Assembly: GCF_027580225.2 (NCBI RefSeq)
Contig: NC_073354.2
Coordinates: 6,734,001-6,798,000, forward strand
Direction of reading: 5' to 3'
Origin: Misgurnus anguillicaudatus
Taxonomy: Eukaryota; Chordata; Actinopteri; Cypriniformes; Cobitidae
DNA: 64,000 nt
Under the pieces are notes generated by a model, which saw only the letters and a program-made list of their open reading frames with translations, was not told where the DNA came from and searched no databases. Every line of letters begins with the position of its first letter. Within the stretch, counting starts at the first letter, position 1. Shown piece after piece: positions 20,475-32,300 of the stretch. The position numbers and the translations under genes were made by a program.

Positions 20475-22346
20475 TTACGATGATTGCAGTAGAGTTTCTT
20501 CTTCAGCATGTTTCTTCTGATGACTCTGTAAACTTCCTAAATAAGCGAATCTCTCTCCACAGATTGAGCACTTGTAAGGTTTCTCTCCAGTGTGAACTCT
20601 CTGATGGGTCTTCAGGATATCTGATCGAGCAAACGTCTTCTCACAATGAGAGCATTTGTAAGCTCGTTCTCCAGTATGAATCGTCTGGTGCTGTAGAAAG
20701 TTTACCTGTTGAGTGAATTTCTTCCCACAAACATTACAGCTATAAGGTTTTTCTCCAGTGTGAACTCTCTGATGAATTTGAAAAGTTCTTAGATGAGTAA
20801 ATCTCTTTCCACATTGACAGCAGAGGTGAGGTTTATCTCCAGTGTGAAATCTCTCGTGAGATTTCAGATGAACTTTCTGGAGGAAACGCATATCACAGTG
20901 TGAACATTGAAAGGGTTTCTCATCAATGTGTGTTTTTTGGTGTTTCTTTAAAGAGCATGGATCCTTAAAAGTTTTTACACATTGACTGCACTGATACGGT
21001 CTCTCATCACTGTGTAAAACCATATGATATGTCAGATGAGATTTGTGGTTGAATTTTTTCTCACAGTGAGGACACTCGAGCAGTTTTTCTCCTGTGTGAA
21101 TTCTCTTATGAATATCAAGATTTGCTTTGGTTTTATAATATTTGTCACATTCACTGCAGTGAAAAGGTTTTTCATCACTGTGTGTCTCCATGTGAATTTT
21201 CAGCAGAGATAAGATGAAAAAACTTTTCCCACACTGTTCACAGTGAAACTGCTTCTTGTGCTCTTTTGAATGAAGATTCCTCTCTTGTAAGGAAGGAAAT
21301 TTGATCTTACATCTCCTACAGGTGAAGAATTTCTTCTCTGTGTGTTTTCTCTCATGTCTCGCTAAATGTCCCCGTGAGCTGAATGTCTTTCCACAAGTGA
21401 CGCAGGAAAAAGTTTGTGCTGTCGGTCGCTGTTTTGTTTCTTCATCAGAACATGAATCACTGTTATTATCTGAAAGAAACACGACAGCATTAAAAATCTC
21501 TTTTGACTTCTGATCCAACAAACGTTAAACACAATGATGTGCAGAACTGAATTCCTGTATTATTCATTCACACAGAAGTGAAGCAGGATTTCATCATCTG
21601 ATATAAACACAGAAATCTAATCCAGAGTCAATGCAACTGCAGTATATTGTGTAAAAATACAACATTGAGGAAACATACCTGAAGGATTAAAATCATCATC
21701 ATCATCATCATCATGATTGTCATCTTCATCAGTGTGATGTTCCTCCTCTGTGGTTTCTCTTCTCATCTCTGTCAGGTTCCTGCAGTCGATGAGTTTGACT
21801 GAACACATCTTCAGTTTGGTCTGCAGGATCTGCTGCTGTTCTCCAGCGTTACAGACAGAATCCAGAGACTCTGTGGAGGTTTGATCCTCCTGTAAGCCCT
21901 GTTTACTGTCACACACTGTAGTGTCCTGAGTGTCTGTGAGCTTTGACTCAGTATAACAGAGTAAAGTCAGACTGGGATCGGAGTCCTGTGTGTGTCTGGA
22001 TTTCTCTTCAGAGAGTTTAGAGTCCAGCAGCAGCGGCTGTGGTGTGGTATCAGTCACATACACTGAAGATTCACAACAAACCACATCCACATCCTCACAA
22101 CACACAATAAGATTATAAATGATTTGATGTTGTCAAACATGTGATTCATGTAAAGGATGTTTAAGCCGTACAAACCTCTCTCATCAGTCCTTCATCTCCT
22201 CTTAATCTCAGTTTTGTCTCCAGTAACGCCACCTCTTTCTTCAGCTGAGAGATTTCTGTGATGAAATCATCAATATCCAGCATGGACAGATCAGTTCCTA
22301 CTGATTTACAGCACATCACATCCATCTCATCTCCTAACATCAACAT
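20475..22346 (-). CDS. C2H2 zinc-finger protein, 11 fingers, 3 coding exons
   Basis: A probable nuclear DNA-binding regulator. Coding exons on the minus strand: 22346-22176, 22093-21679 and 21469-20475, all with GT-AG borders and compatible phases; total 1581 bases, 526 residues. A splice acceptor (TTCAG) sits directly before the first ATG, so a 5' UTR exon must lie further up. The N-terminus has a leucine-rich coiled-coil segment (ITEISQLKKEVALLETKLRL) and no KRAB or BTB domain that I can see. The middle exon encodes an acidic linker ending in an aspartate run from a CAT/ATC triplet repeat. The last exon encodes eleven tandem C-x2-C-x12-H-x3-H fingers with TGEKP-like linkers, all with intact ligands. 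It resembles the large cyprinid family of such proteins; I cannot assign an orthologue. It is tail-to-tail with rhag and head-to-head with ube2j1. Confidence 0.9.
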
Positions 22347-23304
22347 CTGAACACAAATACAAAAACATGACTTAATGATGCTAACTTTCTAAAGAGCAGG
22401 AATATTAACAGATATTATAACAGACGGTATATGATCACCTTTTTTAAACACATTTACATTCAGTAAAAAAGATAACAGGTAAGTTAAGAAATTAAACACA
22501 ATTTTTTTCAGATTTCTGCTCTCATCTTCTAAAACTGTGAATGAGTAAAAACTATACAAGCTTCGCTTAAACTCAATAAAACACTTAAGAGAGAAAAGCA
22601 GCAATCACATTACAATACAACTGATGTAAACAAGCAGCGATTGTAGTTTGACTTCGTTCCTTCTTTCTTGAGTGGGTTTATCGGTGTATTAAAGTGCTGC
22701 AGAGCGCCACCTACTGTTGTGGAGAGTCGAGACGCAGCAGTATTCAAATAGATTATCAATATTATAATGTTAATAATACGGTATATCTAATATTGACAAC
22801 ATTAATATATTAATATTCAGCAGTGTAAATGAGTTGAACTGGCCATCCCGGCAGTATCTGGTTTTCCTAAGATTTTTATATAGATCAGTGGTTTTTACCC
22901 TTTGAAGTTAAGGTAGACAGACCGCCACTGTAGATTTTATAGTTTAAAAAATTAATTAGTACAATTGTCCGACTATAGCCTTAGTTTCTTTACTATTTTG
23001 TCATGCTAAATGCCATTTTATCGATACTTCACTGTATAATTTGCACTTCTTTGTCTCATCTAAGGGGGCACTGCGCGCTCTCCGGCAGGGTGGGGCGATG
23101 ATGTCATTTCGAGTGTTCGTCTGCAGCTCACCAATAAAGTTTTACCGTTCAAAATGTGTTGATACTTCCTGTTTTCATTTTTCATATGACATTTGAGAAA
23201 TTTATCTCGAAAGAAGGAAAACCTTCAGTAGTGCCACGTCAGGGTAACAGCTGTAGATAAACACCTGCCGATTCTTACCAAACAACATAAACACATCACG
23301 CGTA
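22347..23304. promoter_or_regulatory. Shared spacer between divergent zinc-finger gene and ube2j1
   Basis: The spacer is 958 bp between two start codons that point away from each other. It must contain the upstream non-coding exon and promoter of the minus-strand gene and the promoter of ube2j1. A somewhat GC-richer patch with CpGs lies at about 23060-23110. I see no clear TATA box for either gene. A bidirectional promoter is an inference from layout. Confidence 0.4.
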
Positions 23305-26300
23305 ATGGAGAGCAAATATAATCTGAAGAGTCCAGGTATGACAGCAGTCTTTATACATCGGCACTAATGTCATCAATTATATAAACTAGCCTTTACGTGT
23401 TATGATGTAACTGTATTTGCCTCAGTCACATTAACCATATGTCAATAATACATTGCATGTCTACACTCTGTGCTGTTTCGACTTTTCTCAAATGTTATAG
23501 TCTAGTTATGTTGTTTTTGTTTGGGGCATCATGTCAATTGTTTTATTGTATGTTATGGGCACAGCCAAAGATCATCAGTATTTGGATTACAGTAACCTTA
23601 GCTGAATGATTTGAGGCATGCAGTTGTCTGTCGTTCTGTCATCCTCTACCTACCTAGTTCACATCATTGACAGGAACATTAAACATTATGTTATCTAAAT
23701 GATAAAATATTTATGGCCCGAAACCTTTGACAGCACACATGGTAGCAATAAAAAGAAAGAAATGCGTTTCTGCCTTTATTCTCTATTCTAGACTGGCATC
23801 TGAATGTGTTTTAATTTTGTGTAATTTAACCAATACGCCAACTATATGTAACAATATTCGAAAGTTTAATATAAAAACATTAACAAACTACTTGGTTAAT
23901 TGTCAAAATTCATAGCCACCAGCATAATAAAAGTATTTGTGATTGCACATTTATACTAACCAAAAAAATATGATTTTATAAGCACACTACTTTTATAAAT
24001 TATGAATTATTCATAGTTCAACAAAGTTGTATTGTTTTTACTTTTTAAAATCATTGTACATTTCATTATACCACAGGGCTGTTGAATGCTGATTGGTTGA
24101 CAAATGTTCTAAGGGTGTGCATTATTTTTATTAAACGCACACCTATAAAGTAGTTCCAACTTCAAGTCTGTTGACCGCATTACAGTTAATCACTACACCA
24201 AGTTTAACATATTATTTCTAAATAATTTAATGGCCCATTGCCAATAATTTCTTAATAAAGCTCCACTTAAGTAATCATTTTAGTTAAGTTTCTTTGCACG
24301 CTAGGCTTTCCGCTATTTTCAGGCACTGCGTAATATCATTGCGCCTGCTGCAGCCATGTTACAGCAGCAAAGTCCTTGATTATAATTTATTACGCCAGAA
24401 TGAGTATAGTCCTAGCCATATCTGCCTAGAAAATCACAACTTTTAATTTTCCGTCGGTCTAGTACACAATGTCACTACAGAAGAGTCAAGTTTTAAAGCG
24501 TAACTAAACCCCTGGTCAGAGCCTGACTCCACCCAGTGGCAATATTTGAAAAATGCAAGAAAAGTGGGCAGATCCCAACAGAGATAGAGGGGACGAACTA
24601 AGCTCGTACCAAGTGTGTGGTGAGATCTTAACAAGGGCGTGGTGAGGTTGAACCTTAGCCTGGGTGCCAGCCGATCTTAGCCCCGCCCACAACATTTTGA
24701 GAAACGGGAAGATCGGTCTGGGGTTTCACCGTTGAGGAGCTACTATGCTCGACCCAAAGCTGGTCAACCAATCAAATTGTCAGGGCAGGCTTTATACGAT
24801 GATGGACAGATGATCAGTAACGATCAGTAAAGAGCGCGAGTGTTGAATCTGTTTACAACGAAATGGCTGCCGCGGTAGAAATCAGATGTGTGGATTCTGA
24901 CATTGAGTCTGTTCTAAAAGATATCGACAGAGCATTGATTTTAAAAGAAGAACAGAGAAACGCGAGCAAAGCATTTGTTGATGTTTTTGCCGTCCTTCCT
25001 ACGGGATTCGTCAAAAGTTGTCGCACTTATCAGTCCCTCCAGAAAAACGCGATTGTGCGATCGCGCGATATATTGCATAATCAGCCAAAGTCTGCATTTT
25101 TATGCGGGCTGCATTTTTCCAAATACGACACACTTTCGCCGCATTAATTACATATTTCCGCGCACAAAATATGCGGGGCTTGCACGATTTCATAATCTCC
25201 GCATTTTCGTAGCAAAAAGTCACATATATATTAGCAGAAAGTTGAAAAATGTTGCATTTACTTCCCAAAAGCGCAGCCGTGTCCTCTATTGCCATGGGAA
25301 CGTTATGAAGTGACGTGATTATGTGACGTGAACATCATTGCAGCTTTTGCAAGTTTTTGCAGTTTTTGCAAGTTCCGCAATTTTCGCAAATTCCCGCAAT
25401 TCCATCGCATAAATTGCATAAATATCCTGCATATTCCACGCATTTTTTAAGAAAACGTGCCGCAAAATCGAGGATTTTTGCTCGCAACAATCACAAAAAA
25501 ACTCAGCGTTTTTCTGGAAGGACTGACTTATGAAGGATCAAGTTAAAGAAGCAACTGAAATGGGTATCACGGCGATGCAACTCGGTGTGCACGACGAGAT
25601 GGATATAATTAGCGGTCGTTGCCAGCTTCTTTTCGGAAGCCCGGAATCGTGGAGGGACATGCTAGGCTCCGATATTTTTTCAAGCAAACGTAATGGGTAT
25701 CGTCGTGGATGAAGTTCAACTAATGTACAAATGGTAAGAGATAGTCTTACTGTATGACTTAATGTGATATAAATAAAATGTTGTAAACATAGTAGGTGTT
25801 GATGTACGTTCGCTAACTCAAGACTTGTAGTGTGTGTCATTGTAGCAAATAACTAGCAGTTCGGTCAAGCTGCAAAGACGTCATTTCAACATACGTCACA
25901 CACTCCGTTGCTCTGATTGGTCATAGGTCTATCCAATTGAGTGCAGAGGCATTGTTCGGTTGAGACACGCCTCATAATTATAGCTCAATGGAGCGGTATC
26001 AGACTCAAATTCTGACTAGAATTGAGTATGACAACGCCAGGCTAGTTGAACCTGCTTACTTCACGAGGTATTTTTTTGACCCAACATCCAATAGGAAAAT
26101 TCAACTGCAGTAGCCACCGTTCAACCTGAAGAGGGCAGCACTCAGATGTTTTTACACCATATGAATGAAGCTTTATTTGTCACATGGTAAACCTTGATTA
26201 GGTCCAAACAGAGTCAACAATCAGCAGGTGTCTGTGGGAGATAGGTAGGGAACGCAAGAGCATCTCGCTGCAGTGCTCTTCCGAGGGAGTTGTTGTTCCA

Positions 26301-29300
26301 CCAGCGGCCTTGGCTGAGGCCAGTGCTGGATAGGGGGGGCCGAAAGCAGATAAGATTGTAGTATTGAAACACTTTATATCCAAATGTCAAAAAAATCACT
26401 AAAATCAATGAACAGCACTAATAAAGCATCATTCTTACAGATCATTACCTAAAAAAAGTTGGTTTAGGATTAAGTAACTCTTTAAATAGGAAAAATATCC
26501 AAACTCTTTCGTTATTTAGCGCGATGCTAATCATAGATATGTATAAAGGCTAGATGGCTCAAGGCGGAGTCCCTAACGGCATCACCTGGCGGCCATCTTA
26601 GGACAGGGCGCTCGCTCACTCGTAGCATTGAGTTTAATGGGGCAGGTACTTTTAAATGACCATAACTTGCTCAATTTTCTACCGATTTTCAAACGGTTTG
26701 GGTTTTTACAAACGTTATTAACGTGGCTATAATTCTGGATGCTTTAACATGTTTCATGAATTTATTTTTTATTTTTAGTATATGTATGCAGTGTCATAGG
26801 TACATCTTTGACGTTTATAACAAACCAAACCGTTTGAAAATCGGTAAAAAATTAAGCAAGTTATGGTCATTTAAAAGTACCTGCATCATTAAAACTCAAT
26901 GCTACGAGTGAGCGAGCGCCCTGTCGTAAGATGGCCGCCAAAATGCGGACGTTGCACTCAATTGGCCAGCAGCGCGGACGAGCCATCTAGCCTTTATATA
27001 CATATCTATGATGCTAATGGTCTAATCAGATTCAATGGATTGTGCTAAGCTATGCTAAAAGTGTTAGCGCCAGACCCAGATATCAGCTGAATGGATTCCA
27101 AAACTGTAAAAATCAACTGTTTAACTCTAGGGGAGCTGGAAAATAAGCATATTTTCAAAAAAAAGTGGAGCGTGCCTTTAACATTTAGTAGGCCTACCTG
27201 ACAGTTTTAACAAGCTTCAGGAACTTTGTGTAATTCAAAATAGTGTAATAAATTTAGTGTAATTCATACACAACAGTAAGGCTCTGTTTATTGAAAGACA
27301 CTCCAGAGAAGGCTGACAGCATAAAATAACAGCACAAACAATGTGTGAAAATTAGTAAAGACAACAACATCCATAATAGTGTGTGTTGTATGAAATAGAG
27401 AATAACATCAATGAAACTGAACATAACAAAGATTAAAAACAACTCCAACAGATATATGATAAACAAACTTCATCCACACCATAAAATGTCAGTAAAAGGT
27501 CCAAAACCAGAGGTGCTCCAACAGGGAGAAACAACAGTCATAAACCGAAACTGAGTGCAGATTTAAAAGTTCGACTGGAGTATGGTTCATACAGTAGGAA
27601 TGTGATTTGAAATTATAAAATGTAAAAACTCTATGTAATGTAAAAAGTATTCATTTATAAATTCATTTATTTTGTTTGTTTATTTATTAGCCGTGAAGAG
27701 GTTGATGAAAGAGGCTGCAGAACTGCGGGACCCAACAGAACATTATCACGCTCAACCACTGGAGGTGACCTGCACTCATATCTCAAGTGTTATTCAGTGC
27801 TCATTTTATCAATACGTTCCTTATCAGAATAATCTGAAGTACATTTAAAACCTGAAGTGAAGTGAGTTGGTTTTGGTTCACTAGTGTACACAAACACTTG
27901 ATTTCTCTTACTTTAGAAACAAAGCAACAGTGAAATATCAGTTTCTATGCTACATCTTTTATATTCATTAAGCAAGATTATGAGCTTAACTTTAAAAGAT
28001 TTAATACTTTGATACGAGGATTGATATACAGAACTCTGGGAAAGAAATTGCAAAATCATTGTGTATCCAATATCAATATAATTATATATATATATATTTC
28101 ACATTAGAGCAATTCCAGCATTATGGACTTTTTTGGAGACAACATACTTTGTGAATTAAAGTGCACAAACCAAAAGCAATAATAGCAAACAAATAGAAAA
28201 GGGAGTAGTATTTATTTTATTTTAATATTTGTATGCGCATTTAGGAGGAAGAAACAGTGTTATGGATGTGACATTTCTCCCTCTCTAAATTTTGCGTTTG
28301 TTTGGAAATATCGACATATGGAAAATAAGTAAACATTTTTTCAAACATTTTAACACTAAAACAGGGAATTTAAACCATGAAATGTTGACATATGAGATGG
28401 TTAAAAACTTTACTCTTCATAATAAGGTTGACATTTGCTTGAAATAGCCCATAAGTCACGTGTAGAAAGATGAAATCTGTAATCAAAGTGACCTATTTGG
28501 CTTATTCAAAACATTGCTTTGTTTGCTTGGCCAGCCCCACAAACTGCATACACATGAGCTTAACCAATAGCATGAGTTTACTGTATATGTTTTTTATAGG
28601 AACACATACATTTTTAAATTTTGTAAATGTCAAAATGTTTTATTAAAGCATGTTTTGCATTAAAACTTAAACTGGTATATTTATATTTGTAGTTTACATG
28701 TATTACATCTGGTATTTCTTATATTACTGTTAATCTGGGAGGAGCTTGTCTCTATTTTCCGTCTTGTTTGTGCGTATTGTGTCAGTGATGTTGATGTTTA
28801 GTCAAGCAGGTTTGGGATCAGTGTTGTACTCATGATATCTGATCTGTTTTGAGCAGGATAACCTGTTTGAATGGCACTTCTCTGTTAGAGGACCTCCAGA
28901 TTCAGACTTTGATGGTGGAGTCTATCACGGTCGGATTGTGCTTCCCCCTGAATACCCAATGAAACCACCCAGCATCATTCTGCTCACTGTAAGTCATGTT
29001 TCAGATTAATTCAACCCCTAAACTTTCCCAAAAACTAATTCAGACAAATGGTTTTGTCTTAGCAGTGCACACCAATAATTTTTTATTTTAAATCACATTT
29101 ATAAAAGCTATATAAAAGTCCTAATTTATCTAAGGCCTATTCCTGGCTTAATCTAAGCCTTTGTCTCTAAAAGTAATTAAACTTATCCAAGACTAAAGTG
29201 TGAATAAAAAGCTTCTGAAGTGGAACAAAGGGTTTGTGTAAGAAAAATATTCATATTTCCAACATTTTAAACTATAAATATTGGCATGCATTAACAGTCA

Positions 29301-32300
29301 TCCTAGATCATTGTTTGTCGACCTTCACTTTATTCTGTCTGATTAGATTTAAAGTAATACAAAATGTTTTCTTATCCTCAGCCCAATGGAAGGTTTGAAG
29401 TTGGGAAGAAGATCTGTCTTAGCATTTCTGGTCACCATCCAGAGACATGGCAGCCATCATGGAGCAGTATGTATCGTATAGCACACAAACACATACACAC
29501 ATGCAAACATCTGTACTTTATCTCTGAATACACTTCTGTTGTGAAAGCAGCAGACTGAAAGTCACCAGCTCCTAAAATAAAACATAAATTTGCGGTTCAC
29601 TGAGTTGAGTCAATTATCCAAGTAAATATCTTATGAGGTTAAGACTAACCAATATAAAATATGGCCCAGTTTTTTTAATACTACGTATGTACCACATATA
29701 AACAATAATGAAAGTAGTAGTTTATATTGTTAAATACTTTATTCAACCAAACGCCATCCATCCATTCAGCTTCAGCTGAACACAAAATCATCTTATAATA
29801 AATAACATCCTCACTCCTCATAGCTTTGTAATGCCATTGAATGGTGCTCAATGTTTCAATGCTCAAAACACATCCATTCATCACCAGTGATGGGAGTAAC
29901 GTGTTACTGTAATTCCTCTACTTTTAACAGTAACGAGCATGTAACGAAGCATTTTTTTAAATCAAGTAACGCAATTACAATTACTGAAATTTAAATGAGT
30001 TTGTTACTCGCGTTACTCTATTTTGTAAAAAATAGACAACATATCTGACGTCGCAGGACCGTAGTTGGCGGCGCAATGATTCATTACACTTCATCATAGC
30101 TGACATTTAGAATGAACATGAAAAATCTAAACGGGACAACATACCTTTGTTTAAAAATTGTGCGCAAGTCATAATCCATCCGGTCTCATGTTTGTAAATT
30201 ATCTTCGCCAAGCAATCCCGGCATGACATTAACTTGCATTTGTAGTCCACAAAAGCAATAAATCTGAGAAATGTTCATATATTCTTAGATGTTTACATCG
30301 GCCTTCGTGGAAGAGAACGATCCGCGATTGTTGTTTCCACTAAAATATTCACACTGCGCTGTACGCCTGTGTTAATACTCTATGTGTGAGCTCGCTTTAA
30401 GTTTTAGTTTCAGTCTCTCCATATCCGGAAAAACAATCCAATCGCTCTGTGTCCGTCGGACAAACCAATCCACGTAGCCTACTCCGTTTTCTGATTAAAT
30501 ATCTTCCTTTAACCCTGTGTATCATTTAAATCCAACAGAAAATATATACAAACAATATATGACCAAAGAGCGCAGTCCCTGCGGCAAGCTTCACAAGCTG
30601 TGTTCCAATTCAAGGGCTGCACCCTACTAAGCATGCGATAAAAGGTGAGCACTCGGCCTTTCAAGGCACTCAGAAGTTTGCGAAGAGAACTGAAATGAGA
30701 CGGTCTAACCTTCGGAGGACCCATAATTTGCGTCACCTGCTGCACGCGCACCGCGCCTGTCTGCAGGACACAGCGTAGACGTTTCTAACTTATTAATATA
30801 AATATGAAATCAGAAAAATGGTAATTTATTTTATAAAATATGACATGTTGACACAATTGTCTACAAATTTTTAACTCTTTCACCGCCAGCGTTTTTAAAA
30901 AAAGTTGCCAGCCAGCGCCAGCGTTTTTCATGATTTTCACAAAGGTTTAATGCCTTCCAGAAAATGTTCTTCTTTAAATATATAAACATACAATATATCA
31001 AATGAAAGAACATACCCTCTGCTTTCATACAAAACAAAAAAAACTGTTTCATCCTACCTTCAGCAGTTCTTTTGTAATCAGCTTTTGAATATGGGTAGGT
31101 TTCTGCAAAAACACCACATTTTGAGCAAAAAGCTGAGATAATTCCATGTTTGTGAAGGACTTTTCATAGATATCCCATTCAGAGCGATCTTTAAAACAGA
31201 CACGGACATGCAGCAGCTTGCCATAGGGCAATACTTCCGGGTTTAAAAAGTTGCTGAAGGGCGCCACCTTGTGGATAATAGCGGTATTGCGGAAAGACAG
31301 AAAATCTCGTCATTGGCGGGGAAGCGTTTTCTCTTAATTGACAAGATATCTTGTCAATGGCGGTGAAAGAGTTAAAGAGACACTACACAATTTTAACACA
31401 TTATATATTTTTGTAAACATGCAGAATACTTGTCTAAATGATCTAAATGATATACATAAATAAAGTAAGTTTACATATTAAGCTATGTTATGTTATGTAA
31501 CAAAAATATTCAAAGGTTGAATCTAAAGCAAAATAGGCTCCTACAGTATGTGATATATTAGAGTCTTACGTGTAAAATAGCCCATCCATATTATTTTATT
31601 GTTTGACTGTTCAGTACTGTTCATATTTACATTTAAAAAGCAGACATAAAAGTAACTTAAAAGTACTTTTCTAAGTAACTAATTACTTTTGATATACAGT
31701 AACTGGAAGGGTAATTCAGTTACTTTTAAAAGAAGTAACTAGTAACTGTAACTAATTACTAATTTTCAGTAACTTGCCCAACACTGTTCATCACTAAAGT
31801 AATCCAAATGACTCCAGTGGGTTAATAAATGAGGTTTTTTTATTTTCTGGTGAACTGTTTCTTTGAATACAAGAGACACCGAGAAGCATGCATTCTTTAA
31901 TTTCTCATCTGTTTGTATGTTTTCCTGTGTCAGTTCGTACAGCATTAATAGCGATCATTGGATTCATGCCAACTAAAGGGGAAGGAGCGATAGGATCTCT
32001 GGATTACACTCCTGAAGAAAGGAAAGCCCTCGCTAAAAAGTAAGTCATCCCTCTTACATTAGTCATTCTCTCACTTTTCTAACAATTCTTTTTAAAGGGG
32101 TCATAATGTGTTTTTCTTAAATTATTTTATTATGTTTGCGGAGGTGTACTTATATTACTATTAAATGGTGCAATATTGTTTTTGTTATTTAAAGAGCGCG
32201 TTAGTAATATGGTCATATGGTTAGTAATATGATCATGCATGGGCCGACAATGTGCATACTTTTTTTAAACAAAGAATTGCACCATAAATAATACACTTAA

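Larger units (their letters stand above)
24656..26044. mobile_element. Transposon with degenerate RecQ-like helicase, 9-bp target duplication
   Basis: The ends TAGCCTGG and CCAGGCTA are inverse. They are flanked by a perfect direct repeat GTTGAACCT (24647-24655 and 26045-26053). Inside, on the plus strand, two helicase fragments are separated by a nested non-coding element. It lies in ube2j1 intron 1. The 9-bp duplication does not fit Tc1 (TA) or hAT (8 bp); Mutator-like elements make 9-bp duplications, but no such transposase is visible here, so the superfamily is open. Confidence 0.7.
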
